Assembly: GCA_037015955.1 (NCBI GenBank)
Contig: CP143548.1
Coordinates: forward strand, 1,078,001-1,142,000
Origin: Lachnospiraceae bacterium JLR.KK008
GTDB taxonomy: Bacteria; Bacillota; Clostridia; Lachnospirales; Lachnospiraceae
Reading direction: 5' to 3'
Length of the DNA: 64,000 nucleotides
Under the pieces are notes generated by a model. It made no database searches. It saw nothing but the letters and a program-made list of their open reading frames with translations, and was not told the origin of the DNA. A program made the translations under genes and the position numbers. This document shows, one piece after another, positions 1 through 8,820 of the stretch; within the stretch, counting starts at the first letter, position 1; every line of letters starts with the position of its first letter.

Positions 1-1
1 G

Positions 2-208
2 GATGTCCTGGACAAGTATAAAGATGCGCAGGGTTCCTTTGCGGAAGCCGGGCAGGGTGAGCAGGATTTTCTGCACATGTTTGCATTTATCTGTTATCTG
101 AGTTTTGACGTGTATGTGAAAAAACTGCTGATCGAAAAAGTGATTGACAGCTTCCAGAAAGCGCAGACAGGTAAGGACAATAAGACGAAGGACAGGAAGA
201 AGGATTAG
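2..208 (+). CDS. C-terminal end of an unrecognised protein (partial)
   Basis: The last 68 codons of a gene entering from the left edge; the TAG stop is at 206-208. The visible part has a short hydrophobic stretch (FAFICYLSF) followed by a basic, lysine-rich tail (KTKDRKKD), which fits a small membrane-associated or cytosolic protein. I do not recognise the family. The gene ends about 100 bases before the next one, which has its own ribosome binding site. Confidence 0.6.
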   Translation, partial: DVLDKYKDAQGSFAEAGQGEQDFLHMFAFICYLSFDVYVKKLLIEKVIDSFQKAQTGKDNKTKDRKKD

Positions 209-304
209 GGAGACATCTCTTGTCCGTTACCGTTCTATTTGATAAAATATAAGGAAGAGCTTCTTAATATCTACCAATAATCATGTCTTACAGGAGGGAA
301 AGAA

Positions 305-1276
305 ATGGCGGAAAAGAAATATGATGTGTTGGCGCTGGGGGAACTTTTGATTGATTTTACAGAGAATGCAGTCAGCAGTCAGGGTAATCCGATGTTTGAG
401 GCGAATCCGGGCGGGGCGCCGTGTAATGTGCTGGCGATGCTGAACAAGCTGGGAAAGAAGACCGCTTTTATGGGAAAAGTAGGAAAAGACCAGTTTGGCG
501 TTATGCTGCGAAATGTATTGAACGAGCTGGGAATCGGTACGGAAGCGCTTTATGAGGATGAAGATGTGCGCACGACGCTTGCCTTCGTACATACGGCAGA
601 AGACGGGGACCGGGATTTTGCATTTTACCGGAATCCGGGAGCGGATATGATGCTGGATGTGTCCGAGGTCCGGGAGGAGATGATCATGGATGCGAAGATT
701 TTCCACTTCGGAACGCTCTCCATGACGCACGAAGGCGTCCGGGAGGCCACGAAAAAAGGACTGCGTATTGCCAGAGAACATGACATTCTGATTTCTTTTG
801 ATCCGAATCTGCGCCCGCCGCTGTGGAAGAGTCTGGACGAGGCGAAAGAGCAGATCTTATATGGATTGGGGCAGTGTGATATTCTGAAGATCTCTGATGA
901 TGAGATTTTGTTTGTGTCCGGCTGCGATACGATAGAAGCGGGTGTGGACTGGATTCGGGAGCGTTACGGCAATATTCGCCTGCTGCTGGCGACGCTCGGG
1001 AAAGAGGGAAGCTATGCGTATTATAAAGATCAGAAAGTGATGGCAAAACCGTTCCTCAATCCGAATACGATCGAGACGACAGGGGCGGGAGACACGTTCT
1101 GTGCCTGCATTCTCAACTATGTGCTCGAACACGGTCTGGATGAACTGAACGAGAAAGACCTGCTGGAGATGCTGACATTTGCCAACGGCGCTTCCAGTCT
1201 GATCACGACAAGAAGAGGCGCGCTGAAAGTGATGCCCGAGAAAGAAGAAGTGGAACAATATATTTCCGGCAGGTAA
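305..1276 (+). CDS. PfkB-family carbohydrate kinase (fructokinase-like)
   Basis: A 323-residue ribokinase/PfkB-family sugar kinase, the usual length for fructokinases. It should transfer the ATP gamma-phosphate to a sugar, most likely fructose. The N-terminal glycine-rich sugar-binding signature (GGAPCNVLAML) is near residues 36-46. The C-terminal signature GAGDTF is at residues 260-265, with Asp263 as the expected catalytic base. A strong AGGAGG site precedes the ATG. The gene stands alone, with no sucrose or mannitol genes beside it, so the substrate is not fixed by context. Closest guess: fructokinase (ScrK-like); other PfkB substrates such as 2-keto-3-deoxygluconate remain possible. Confidence 0.85.
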   Translation: MAEKKYDVLALGELLIDFTENAVSSQGNPMFEANPGGAPCNVLAMLNKLGKKTAFMGKVGKDQFGVMLRNVLNELGIGTEALYEDEDVRTTLAFVHTAEDGDRDFAFYRNPGADMMLDVSEVREEMIMDAKIFHFGTLSMTHEGVREATKKGLRIAREHDILISFDPNLRPPLWKSLDEAKEQILYGLGQCDILKISDDEILFVSGCDTIEAGVDWIRERYGNIRLLLATLGKEGSYAYYKDQKVMAKPFLNPNTIETTGAGDTFCACILNYVLEHGLDELNEKDLLEMLTFANGASSLITTRRGALKVMPEKEEVEQYISGR

Positions 1277-1344
1277 CGTCCGATTCAGTCAAGGGAACAG
1301 AAATTCTGCATAAACTAAATGGAAAGTAATTTTCAGGAGGTTCT

Positions 1345-2685
1345 ATGCAGACTTTTAATCCATTTGAGGAGAGACCGATACCGGTTGAGAAATGGTTTAT
1401 GGACTGGGACACGATGTATCCCTGTCCTTACAACAAAGAGACAGTAAATCCTTACACGAAATGCCGTATTGTTCTCATGAACGGCACCGAGTTTGAGGCA
1501 CAGTGGTTTTCGAGAAACTTTTCCAGACATTGCGGCAATAATGACATCAGGAGGGAACTGGCTCTTGTGCGCAGGAGCGAGCAGCAGCAACAGAAGCGGA
1601 TCAGCTGTCTGAAACCGAAGAATGAGACGATACTGGAGCACACGATTTCCTATGAACAGCTTGCCGTCGATCTGACGAGCGTCCTGGCGAAGCAGGAGAG
1701 CGACTGTAATGTAAAGAATGCGCTGAACTTTGCCTTGCTCGAAGATTTTGACCATCTGTATCGTTATTCCAATCTGCTGGACTATGAATATGGCGGCTGT
1801 CCGGAAAAGCTGGTGGGCGGTTATACGGAGATTATGCCTGCCCGCCCGACGATCTCGGAGCACAGACATCCGAAAGACAGCATTTTCCATCATATCGGCA
1901 AGGAGGCCTCTGTGCAGACAAAGCTGAATGTGGGCATTATCACTGCAGCCGAGCAGCAGACGATGAACTACTATATGAATGTGGCACCTCTGTACAGCAA
2001 GTCCGATCTGGGCCGGAGACTGTATCAGGAGATCGGCATGATCGAAGAAGAGCATGTGAGCCAGTACGAGAGTCTGAAAGATACGGATATGACATGGCTG
2101 GAAGACTGGCTGATGCATGAGTATACGGAATGTTATCTGTATTATTCGTGTATGCAGACAGAATGTGATCCGTCGATCCGCCGTATCTGGGAACAGTGTC
2201 TTGTACAGGAGATTGCACATCTTCATAAGGCAAAAGATATGCTCTGGGAATATGAACACAAAGACTGGATGGAAGTCATCCCCTGCGGGGACTTCCCACA
2301 GATATTGATACTGCGTTCCAACGTAGATTATGTGCGGGAGATCATACGTACGACGACAGGCAATACTCAAAGAGAAGAGTGTGTCGTACCGCTGTTGCAG
2401 CTTCCGCCGGACTACAGATTTTATGAATATCAGGATATTGTGAACTGCAATGTGGGCAGTGTTGCCAGTCATAATGTGATCTGTCAGCGGATTGCGGGCA
2501 GAGGTTGTGACTACCGCTATGAGATCGCGCCGAGTCCGCTCATTGAGCTGCGTGACCGCAGGATGGATAATACCCAGCTCGCAAGGGATCCTCAGGCAAC
2601 ACCGGCTTCCACGCAGGTTTGCGGTACGAGCATGGGAGGATGCAGCTGTGTGGTGAACACGGAGTGCGGCCCTGTGACATTCTGA
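1345..2685 (+). CDS. Ferritin-like di-iron fold protein, function unknown
   Basis: A 446-residue protein whose central part (about residues 120-300) carries spaced Glu/His pairs typical of ferritin-like four-helix bundles. These are ALLEDFDH near residue 130, EEEH at 234-237, EYTE near residue 258, and QEIAHLHKA near residue 290. Such patterns bind a di-iron centre in rubrerythrin and ferritin relatives. The N- and C-terminal parts are unfamiliar; the C-terminus is Cys-rich (GGCSCVVNTECG), perhaps for metal binding. No signal peptide, so probably cytoplasmic. AGGAGG is 7 bases before the ATG. The fold assignment rests on motif spacing only, and the biochemical role is unknown. Confidence 0.55.
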   Translation: MQTFNPFEERPIPVEKWFMDWDTMYPCPYNKETVNPYTKCRIVLMNGTEFEAQWFSRNFSRHCGNNDIRRELALVRRSEQQQQKRISCLKPKNETILEHTISYEQLAVDLTSVLAKQESDCNVKNALNFALLEDFDHLYRYSNLLDYEYGGCPEKLVGGYTEIMPARPTISEHRHPKDSIFHHIGKEASVQTKLNVGIITAAEQQTMNYYMNVAPLYSKSDLGRRLYQEIGMIEEEHVSQYESLKDTDMTWLEDWLMHEYTECYLYYSCMQTECDPSIRRIWEQCLVQEIAHLHKAKDMLWEYEHKDWMEVIPCGDFPQILILRSNVDYVREIIRTTTGNTQREECVVPLLQLPPDYRFYEYQDIVNCNVGSVASHNVICQRIAGRGCDYRYEIAPSPLIELRDRRMDNTQLARDPQATPASTQVCGTSMGGCSCVVNTECGPVTF

Positions 2686-2768
2686 TCATTCCATTCAATC
2701 TGAGATAATATCTGTCCACCTCAGAGAAACAGCGGTCGACAGATTTCATGTGAGAAAGAAGAAAGACA

Positions 2769-2811
2769 GCGCCAGGCTGTGAATGTTCCAGTTCACAGCC
2801 GGCGGTGTCTT
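2769..2811 (+). terminator. Rho-independent terminator after the ferritin-like gene
   Basis: A perfect 9-bp stem, GGCTGTGAA (2775-2783) with TTCACAGCC (2792-2800), extended by CGCC/GGCG around a bulge and followed by a short T-rich stretch. Confidence 0.6.
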
Positions 2812-2854
2812 TTATATGTGACAGAGATGAAAACGGGGAATGCGGGAGAGGAAA

Positions 2855-2921
2855 AGGGCATCCGCAATGTCATGTGAGACAGTGGGATGCCCTGATAATT
2901 ATCCTGCCGACAGCCGGCAGG
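2855..2921 (-). terminator. Stem-loops downstream of the minus-strand binding-protein gene
   Basis: Two inverted repeats lie just past the stop of the minus-strand lipoprotein gene. CCTGCCG (2903-2909) pairs with CGGCAGG (2915-2921). AGGGCATCC (2855-2863) pairs with GGATGCCCT (2885-2893), and read on the minus strand the latter ends in TTTTCC. The second is the better terminator candidate. Confidence 0.5.
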
Positions 2922-2959
2922 TTTCGCCCATATATGTGGATCACGACAGGAGAGCGGGA

Positions 2960-3973
2960 TTATTTTGCGGCTTTCTCTGCAAATTCTGTCGTCACGAGGT
3001 CTTCATAAGGCACGCGGCTTTCCAGTTCGCCGGCCTCTTCCAGAATGTTTTGCAGCAGGGCAAAGGCATCCTGCTGGAAGATCAGGTTGTCGGCCCAGGT
3101 ATCCTGCTCCGCGTAGCGGGTTACGATCGTGGTGATCGTCTCCAGGTCGGTCTCTTCGAACTGGGGCTGGATGATCTTGGCGATTTCTTCCGGCGTATGG
3201 CTGTTGACATAGTCCATGCCTTTTTGCAGGGCATTGGTGAACGCCTGGATTGTGTCAGGGTTTTCTTTGATAAAGCTGCTCTTGGCGCTGAATGCAGTGT
3301 AAGGCACATAGCCCGAATCCGTTCCGAGGGAGGCTACCACATAGCCGTCGCCTTTGGCCTCCAAAGAGGTGGCGTGAGGCTCGAATTCAACGGTGAACTG
3401 TCCCTGTCCGCCGGAGAAAGCAGCCGCAGTGGAGCCGAAGTCAATGCTCTGATCGATAGAGACATCTGCTTTGGGATCAATGTTATGTTTCTTCAGAATA
3501 TACTCGAATACCATTTCCGGCATACCGCCCGCGCGTCCGCCAAGGACGTCGGTCCCTTTGAGCATATCCCAGGAAAAGTCGTCGATCGGTTCCCGGGAGA
3601 CCAGGAAGTTGCCGGCGCGCTGTGTGAGCTGGGCAAAGTTGACGACCGGATCGGAAGTCCCGCCCAGATATGTGTAGATAGATGCCTCAGAGCCCATGAA
3701 TCCGATGTCTGCTTCGCCGGAGAGAACGGCGGTCATCGTCTTATCCGCACCGAATCCCGTCACAAGCTCTACTTCCAGTCCTTCCTCCTCGAAATAGCCT
3801 TCCTCGATCGCCACATACATCGGCGCGTAAAAGATAGAATGCGCGACTTCATTTAAAACAACTTTTTTTGCGGCTGCATTCTGCGCGCTTTGCCCTGTCG
3901 CAGCTCCGCAGCCTACCAGAGTGGTGAGCAGCAGAGAGAACAGGAGCAGTAAACTGATCAGTTTTTGTTTCAT
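2960..3973 (-). CDS. ABC transporter substrate-binding lipoprotein (NMT1/SsuA/ThiY-like)
   Basis: A 337-residue periplasmic-type binding protein anchored as a lipoprotein. It starts at the ATG at 3973, preceded on the minus strand by GGGAGG; the longer upstream reading has no signal sequence. Residues 1-22 are a signal peptide ending in a lipobox (LVGC). The mature part has features of the NMT1/SsuA group: EVAHSIFYAPMYVAIEEGYFEEEG near the start, then GFGADKTMTAVLSGEADIGFMG, as in thiamine-pyrimidine, nitrate and sulfonate binders. No permease or ATPase gene is adjacent, so it works with a distant transporter or its operon was broken. Substrate unknown. Confidence 0.8.
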   Translation of the reverse strand: MKQKLISLLLLFSLLLTTLVGCGAATGQSAQNAAAKKVVLNEVAHSIFYAPMYVAIEEGYFEEEGLEVELVTGFGADKTMTAVLSGEADIGFMGSEASIYTYLGGTSDPVVNFAQLTQRAGNFLVSREPIDDFSWDMLKGTDVLGGRAGGMPEMVFEYILKKHNIDPKADVSIDQSIDFGSTAAAFSGGQGQFTVEFEPHATSLEAKGDGYVVASLGTDSGYVPYTAFSAKSSFIKENPDTIQAFTNALQKGMDYVNSHTPEEIAKIIQPQFEETDLETITTIVTRYAEQDTWADNLIFQQDAFALLQNILEEAGELESRVPYEDLVTTEFAEKAAK

Positions 3974-4021
3974 AATGGGTTCCTCCCAAATAAGAATTGA
4001 TAGTGTATTATATTTGGAAAG

Positions 4022-4136
4022 TTTGTAAAAGGTGCGAAAGTTATGATATAATATCGACAGACATGATAGCCGCCGGATGGCATCAGCCATTATATCCGGA
4101 GGTCATTCCCCAAATTATTGCAGGAGAAAAATCAAG
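4022..4136 (+). promoter_or_regulatory. Promoter and leader of pcrA
   Basis: TATAAT at 4047-4052 is a consensus -10 box; TTGTAA at 4022-4027 is a weak -35 with long spacing (19 bases). The region separates two divergent genes. AGGAG sits about 10 bases before the ATG at 4137. Confidence 0.4.
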
Positions 4137-6572
4137 ATGAGTATATACGACACTTTAAACGAACAGCAAAAGGAAGCGGTCTTTCATACGGAAGGCCCGG
4201 TCCTCATTCTTGCAGGTGCAGGCTCCGGTAAGACGAGAGTCCTGACTCACAGAATTGCCTATCTGATCGACAGGTGCAGCGTCAATCCATGGAATATCAT
4301 GGCGATCACCTTTACGAATAAGGCAGCAGGTGAGATGAGGGAACGCGTTGACAATATTGTAGGTTATGGTGCGGAGAGCATTTGGGTGACGACGTTCCAT
4401 TCCAGTTGTGTGAGAATGCTGCGGCGGTACATAGACAGGCTTGGTTACGATAACAATTTTACGATCTATGATACCGACGATCAGAAGACCGTCATGAAAG
4501 ACATATGTAAACGGTTGGAGATCGATACCAAAATGCTGAAGGAGAGGACAATCCTCTCAGCGATCTCTTCCGCGAAAAATGAGTGTATTTCTCCGACGGA
4601 ATTCGAGCTGAATGCCGCCGGGGATTTTACTGCGCAGAAAATTTCCAAAGTGTATGGAGAGTATCAGCGGACGCTGAAGAAAAACAATGCGCTTGATTTT
4701 GACGATCTGCTCGTCAAAGCTGTGGAATTGTTCCGGACTTGTCCGGATGTGCTTGAGTATTATCAAGACAGATTTCGCTATATTATGGTGGATGAATATC
4801 AGGATACCAATACAGTACAGTTTGAATATATCCGTCTTCTTTCCGCAAAGTACAGAAATCTGTGTGTGGTGGGCGACGATGACCAGTCGATCTATAAATT
4901 TCGCGGTGCCAATATCAGAAATATTCTGGACTTTGAAAAGGTATATCCGGAGGCGAAAGTCATCAAGCTGGAGCAGAATTATCGTTCCACGCAAAATGTG
5001 CTCGACGCGGCGAACCAGGTAATCCGCAATAATATTGGCAGGAAAGAAAAGGCGCTCTGGACGAATAAGGGCGCTGGCAATGCCATTCATTTCCGGCAAT
5101 TTGAAACGGCATATGACGAAGCGGAATATATTACGGAAGACATCCGCAGGAAAAAGCGGGAAGCGACGGCAGACTATGGAGCGTGCGCAGTACTCTTTCG
5201 AACGAACGCACAGGCCCGTCTGCTGGAGGAGCGTTTTGTCGTTGCCGGCATACCCTATGATGTAGTGGGCGGTGTAAACTTCTATGCCAGGAAAGAGATC
5301 AAAGATCTCCTGGCTTATTTAAAGACCATTGACAATGGCAAGGACGATGTGGCGGTAAAACGGATCATCAATATTCCCAGGCGGGGGATCGGCGCCGCCA
5401 CGATCGCCAGAGTGCAGAGCCATGCGGATGAGCGGCAGATCAGTTTCTATGACGCTCTGAGGGAGGCGGATCAGATTATGGCCATCGGCAAAAGCGCTGC
5501 CAAGTTGCAGCCTTTTGTGACACTGATCCAGGGGTTTCGTGGAAAACTGGAGTATTATGGATTGCAGGAATTGCTGCAGGATATTATTGATACGACAGGC
5601 TATGTAAAGGCTCTGGAGGAATCCGGGGAAGAGGATGCGGAAAACAGAATTGAAAATATCGACGAATTGATGAATAAAGTGATCGCTTATGAGGACAGCC
5701 ATGAGGAGCCAAGCCTGAGCGGGTTTCTGGAAGAAGTGGCGCTCGTGGCCGATATTGACAATGTGTCGGATGACGACAACAGAGTATTGTTGATGACACT
5801 GCACAGTGCCAAAGGACTGGAATTTCCCCATGTATATCTTGCAGGCATGGAGGATGGCGTGTTCCCGAGTTATATGACGATCACAGCGGATGATCCTCTT
5901 GAAATAGAAGAAGAGCGTCGGCTCGCCTATGTGGGTATTACGAGAGCGAGAGAGGATCTGACGCTGACGTGTGCAAGGGCGCGTATGGTCCGGGGCGAGA
6001 CGCAGTATAATATGGTCAGCCGGTTTGTGAGGGAGATACAGGAGGAACTTTTAGATCATAAGCCACCTGCGGTCAAAAAGCGGGGCTGGGAAGATTATTC
6101 AAATGATACCAGTGTCAGAAGTCATTTCCGGGAGAAGCCCTTTGGAGGAGATTTCAGTGGATTTGGCGGTGACAGCGGCGGAAGAAAAAGTTCGGAAGGT
6201 GGATTTGGCGGCGGCCGAAAGATAAGTGCAATGGGTTCTGCCAGCGGGCTGGGCGGCGGTGTAGGTGTTACCAGACCGGTGAATGATCCCCGGCTCAGGC
6301 CCAAAGCGATCGTTACACCGCGCAGGACAGAAGAAGAAAACCGGCCTTTTTTTACAAAAGGAGCCGCATCAGGCGTCAGCTTATCTAAGGGGGCACCTGC
6401 CGGAGAAAGACCGGATTACGAAGTGTCTGACCGGGTGAGACATGTGAAATATGGAGAAGGGACTGTACGCAATATCGAAGAGGGCGTCAGGGACTACCAG
6501 GTGACAGTTGAATTCGACGGTGCGGGGACGAAAGTCATGTACGCCGCCTTCGCAAAATTAAAAAAAGTCTGA
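4137..6572 (+). CDS. pcrA: ATP-dependent DNA helicase PcrA (UvrD/Rep family)
   Basis: An 811-residue superfamily 1A helicase that unwinds DNA 3'-5' in repair and plasmid replication and binds RNA polymerase. The start is the ATG at 4137 (AGGAG upstream) rather than an in-frame ATG at 4077. Walker A AGAGSGKT is at residues 26-33; motif II (VDEYQD) is near residue 218; RGANIRNI, QNYRST and the motif V/VI blocks (TLHSAKGLEF, RRLAYVGITRAR) follow in order. A Gly/Ser-rich linker (about residues 665-720) joins the helicase core to a small C-terminal domain (YEVSDRVRHVKYGEGTV) typical of the Tudor-like RNA-polymerase-binding domain. It is longer than usual because of this linker. Confidence 0.95.
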   Translation: MSIYDTLNEQQKEAVFHTEGPVLILAGAGSGKTRVLTHRIAYLIDRCSVNPWNIMAITFTNKAAGEMRERVDNIVGYGAESIWVTTFHSSCVRMLRRYIDRLGYDNNFTIYDTDDQKTVMKDICKRLEIDTKMLKERTILSAISSAKNECISPTEFELNAAGDFTAQKISKVYGEYQRTLKKNNALDFDDLLVKAVELFRTCPDVLEYYQDRFRYIMVDEYQDTNTVQFEYIRLLSAKYRNLCVVGDDDQSIYKFRGANIRNILDFEKVYPEAKVIKLEQNYRSTQNVLDAANQVIRNNIGRKEKALWTNKGAGNAIHFRQFETAYDEAEYITEDIRRKKREATADYGACAVLFRTNAQARLLEERFVVAGIPYDVVGGVNFYARKEIKDLLAYLKTIDNGKDDVAVKRIINIPRRGIGAATIARVQSHADERQISFYDALREADQIMAIGKSAAKLQPFVTLIQGFRGKLEYYGLQELLQDIIDTTGYVKALEESGEEDAENRIENIDELMNKVIAYEDSHEEPSLSGFLEEVALVADIDNVSDDDNRVLLMTLHSAKGLEFPHVYLAGMEDGVFPSYMTITADDPLEIEEERRLAYVGITRAREDLTLTCARARMVRGETQYNMVSRFVREIQEELLDHKPPAVKKRGWEDYSNDTSVRSHFREKPFGGDFSGFGGDSGGRKSSEGGFGGGRKISAMGSASGLGGGVGVTRPVNDPRLRPKAIVTPRRTEEENRPFFTKGAASGVSLSKGAPAGERPDYEVSDRVRHVKYGEGTVRNIEEGVRDYQVTVEFDGAGTKVMYAAFAKLKKV

Positions 6573-6698
6573 TCAAAAAATTGAATTAGGTGTAGTAAAT
6601 TTAATGCAAAAGTGGTACAATATGTAAGACGATAATTTGCAAGAGACGACCACAGATAGAATACCGATTACGGTGTTCGGAAAAGGAAGGAAGGTTTT

Positions 6699-6986
6699 AT
6701 GAATAGATTGGAAGATGTCATCAATATGAAAAGGTTACAGGAGCTCTTAGGAAAAAAGGAGGAAAAGAAAGAGATTTCTCCGATTTGTTGGGTGATCGCT
6801 ATCGGTTTGATTGTGGCGGTAGCAGCCGGTATTGCCTATGCAGTATATCGTTATTTCACACCGGATTATCTGGAAGATTTCGACGATGAGTTCGAAGAGG
6901 ATTTTGACGATGAATTTTTTGATGATGAGGATGAGTCCGGCGAGGCTGCATCGGTAAATACGGAGGAGAAGGCAGCAGAAGAATAA
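6699..6986 (+). CDS. Small membrane protein with an acidic tail, unknown function
   Basis: A 95-residue protein with a basic N-terminus, one transmembrane segment (about residues 28-50, WVIAIGLIVAVAAGIAYAV), and a highly acidic C-terminus made of repeated Asp/Glu/Phe units (EDFDDEFEEDFDDEFF). It likely sits in the cytoplasmic membrane; the positive-inside rule puts the acidic tail outside. GGAAGG precedes the ATG, and a -10-like TACAAT is near 6616. A hairpin terminator follows at 7016, so it is probably a single-gene unit. I recognise no family with a known function. Confidence 0.65.
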   Translation: MNRLEDVINMKRLQELLGKKEEKKEISPICWVIAIGLIVAVAAGIAYAVYRYFTPDYLEDFDDEFEEDFDDEFFDDEDESGEAASVNTEEKAAEE

Positions 6987-7015
6987 TGCCGGAGACAAAA
7001 TGAATTGAGTATGTG

Positions 7016-7042
7016 GCGGGGTGTGGAGACATCCCGCTTTTT
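7016..7042 (+). terminator. Rho-independent terminator
   Basis: The stem GCGGGGTGT (7016-7024) pairs with ACATCCCGC (7029-7037) with one G-U pair; the loop is GGAG and a run of five T follows. Confidence 0.75.
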
Positions 7043-7109
7043 CGTGTTAGAATCAGGTATTTGAATTTGATACAGAGGATTATCACAAGTTCGGGAGGAA
7101 GTAGCAGCG

Positions 7110-8504
7110 ATGAAGAAAGGTCAGATTGTACAGGGACAGGTGGCGGATGTGAAGTTTCCCAATAAGGCCACTGTATTGTGTGAGGATGGGACCACGTGCG
7201 TTGTCAAAAACGCATTACCGGGGCAGAAAATCTCTGTGATGATAACTAAAATACGGAAGGGCAAAGCGGAAGGCCGGCTTCTGGAGGTGCTGGAACAGGC
7301 AGAGAATGAGATTGAGAGTGATTGTCCCCATTTCGGGAAGTGCGGCGGCTGTAATTACCGGAACCTGCCTTATGAAGAGCAGCTTGCTCTGAAAGAGAGG
7401 CAGGTAAAGGCATTGCTTGTACCGGTTCTTGAAAAACAGTCCGGGAAATATGTCTTTGAACCGATCCGCAGAAGTCCTGCGGTCCATGGCTATCGCAATA
7501 AGATGGAATTTTCCTTTGGCGATGGCTGCAAGGATGGTCCGCTGGAGCTTGGCCTGCATAAGAGAGACAGTTTTTATGATATTGTGACGGTATCGGATTG
7601 CCAGATCATAGATGAAGATTATCGTAAGATTGTTAAGACAGCGCTGGAATTTTGCCGGGAAAAGAGATTTTCCTTCTATCACAGATTGCGCCATACCGGC
7701 TATCTGCGTCATCTGCTCGTAAGAAAAGCGGGCAAAAGCGGGGAGATACTGATCGCGGTTGTGACGACAACGCAGGAGGAGCATGATCTCGCGGAGCTTG
7801 CGGAGCGGCTGTGCGCTCTTGCATTGGACGGAAGGATCGTGGGAGTTCTGCATACGAAAAACGACAGTGTCGCTGATGCTGTAAAAAATGACGATACTGT
7901 CGTTTTATATGGACAGGATCACTTTTATGAGGAACTGCTGGGTCTGAAATTTAAGATTTCTCAGTTTTCCTTCTTCCAGACAAACAGCCTTGGGGCGGAG
8001 GTGCTGTACGAAACGGCGCGTGAGTTTATCAAAGAGGCAGGAGCAGGAGCGGACAGCGAGCCGATCAAAGTGCTTTTTGATCTGTACAGCGGAACGGGTA
8101 CGATCGCTCAGTTGATGGCGCCTGTGGCCAGACGGGTAGTCGGTGTGGAGATCGTGGAGGAGGCGGTGCAGGCCGCCAGAGAAAATGCGGCGCTGAACGG
8201 GATAGATAACTGCGAATTTCTGGCAGGAGATGTACTGAAGGTGATAGATACGATAGAAGAAAAGCCGGATCTGATCATCCTCGATCCGCCCCGCGACGGT
8301 ATCCATCCGAAGGCGCTGGGAAAGATCATCGCCTATGGTGTGACTCATATTTTATATATTTCCTGCAAGCCGACGAGCCTGGCCAGAGATCTGGAACTGT
8401 TCCTTGCAGGCGGATATGAGGTGGAGAGAGTGACGACAGTGGATATGTTTCCGGGGACCGGGCATGTGGAAGTCGCATGTTGTCTACAAAGGAAGGATTC
8501 GTAG
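7110..8504 (+). CDS. rlmD: 23S rRNA (uracil-5-)-methyltransferase RlmD/RumA, 3' end altered by integration
   Basis: A 464-residue TrmA/RumA-family enzyme that methylates a uridine of 23S rRNA using S-adenosylmethionine. It has an N-terminal TRAM domain (about residues 1-60), an iron-sulphur cysteine cluster (Cys72, Cys78, Cys81, then a later Cys), and the SAM-binding motif DLYSGTGT near residue 324. The ILDPPRDG motif precedes the catalytic cysteine (ISCKPT, Cys419) and the closing PGTGHVE motif. Clostridial homologues often carry about 90 further residues after HVE. Here the frame stops 10 codons after HVE, and recognisable pieces of that tail lie at 48.02-48.28 kb. The last few codons (after about 8490) are therefore probably element DNA. 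The catalytic core is intact. Confidence 0.9.
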   Translation: MKKGQIVQGQVADVKFPNKATVLCEDGTTCVVKNALPGQKISVMITKIRKGKAEGRLLEVLEQAENEIESDCPHFGKCGGCNYRNLPYEEQLALKERQVKALLVPVLEKQSGKYVFEPIRRSPAVHGYRNKMEFSFGDGCKDGPLELGLHKRDSFYDIVTVSDCQIIDEDYRKIVKTALEFCREKRFSFYHRLRHTGYLRHLLVRKAGKSGEILIAVVTTTQEEHDLAELAERLCALALDGRIVGVLHTKNDSVADAVKNDDTVVLYGQDHFYEELLGLKFKISQFSFFQTNSLGAEVLYETAREFIKEAGAGADSEPIKVLFDLYSGTGTIAQLMAPVARRVVGVEIVEEAVQAARENAALNGIDNCEFLAGDVLKVIDTIEEKPDLIILDPPRDGIHPKALGKIIAYGVTHILYISCKPTSLARDLELFLAGGYEVERVTTVDMFPGTGHVEVACCLQRKDS

Positions 8505-8820
8505 AAGTCCTTGAGTTTACGCACTTTGCGAGGATTTTTAAGTTTAACCGAACACCTGAAATTGGAAAGAAAAAAGAGATTTCTCACGAGATTAAAGTGT
8601 CCGTAGTTATGGAACTCGTATGAGTGGACACAAAAATGTATCGTTCACAAACTCAATCATTACAGAAAAATCTTATCAACAACTGAATAATAGGTAAGTC
8701 GAAAGACCGCTTGTTTTCTATATTTTTGTGGTATGGAGCAGGCGGTCTTTTTTGATTTTAGAACTGCCAGCATTCATCAGACACCTTGATAATCAAATTA
8801 AAAAGTAGGAGGACAAACAG
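8505..8820. other. Left end of the outer element, non-coding
   Basis: No credible gene. The stretch holds the presumed left end of the element, a terminator at 8703-8754 and, just upstream of the ParB gene, AGGAGG at 8808-8813. Confidence 0.5.
8703..8754 (+). terminator. Rho-independent terminator at the element's left end
   Basis: AAGACCGC (8703-8710) pairs with GCGGTCTT (8742-8749), followed by a T run; the loop is about 31 bases. It would insulate the element from rlmD transcription. Confidence 0.75.

Noticed and set aside
1333-2472. A 379-codon open frame on the minus strand opposite the ferritin-like gene
   Set aside because: It is antisense to a gene with a strong ribosome site and clear motifs, and its own residues are His/Arg/Leu-rich in the manner of shadow frames.
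2840-3856. A 338-codon plus-strand frame opposite the binding-protein gene
   Set aside because: The minus strand has a lipoprotein signal, lipobox and ribosome site; the plus frame shows none and no recognisable domain.
8480-8484. TTGTC shared by both junctions (8480-8484 and 48015-48019) as the crossover core
   Set aside because: Joining there puts the rlmD tail out of frame; CAAA keeps the frame, so it is the better though still weak choice.
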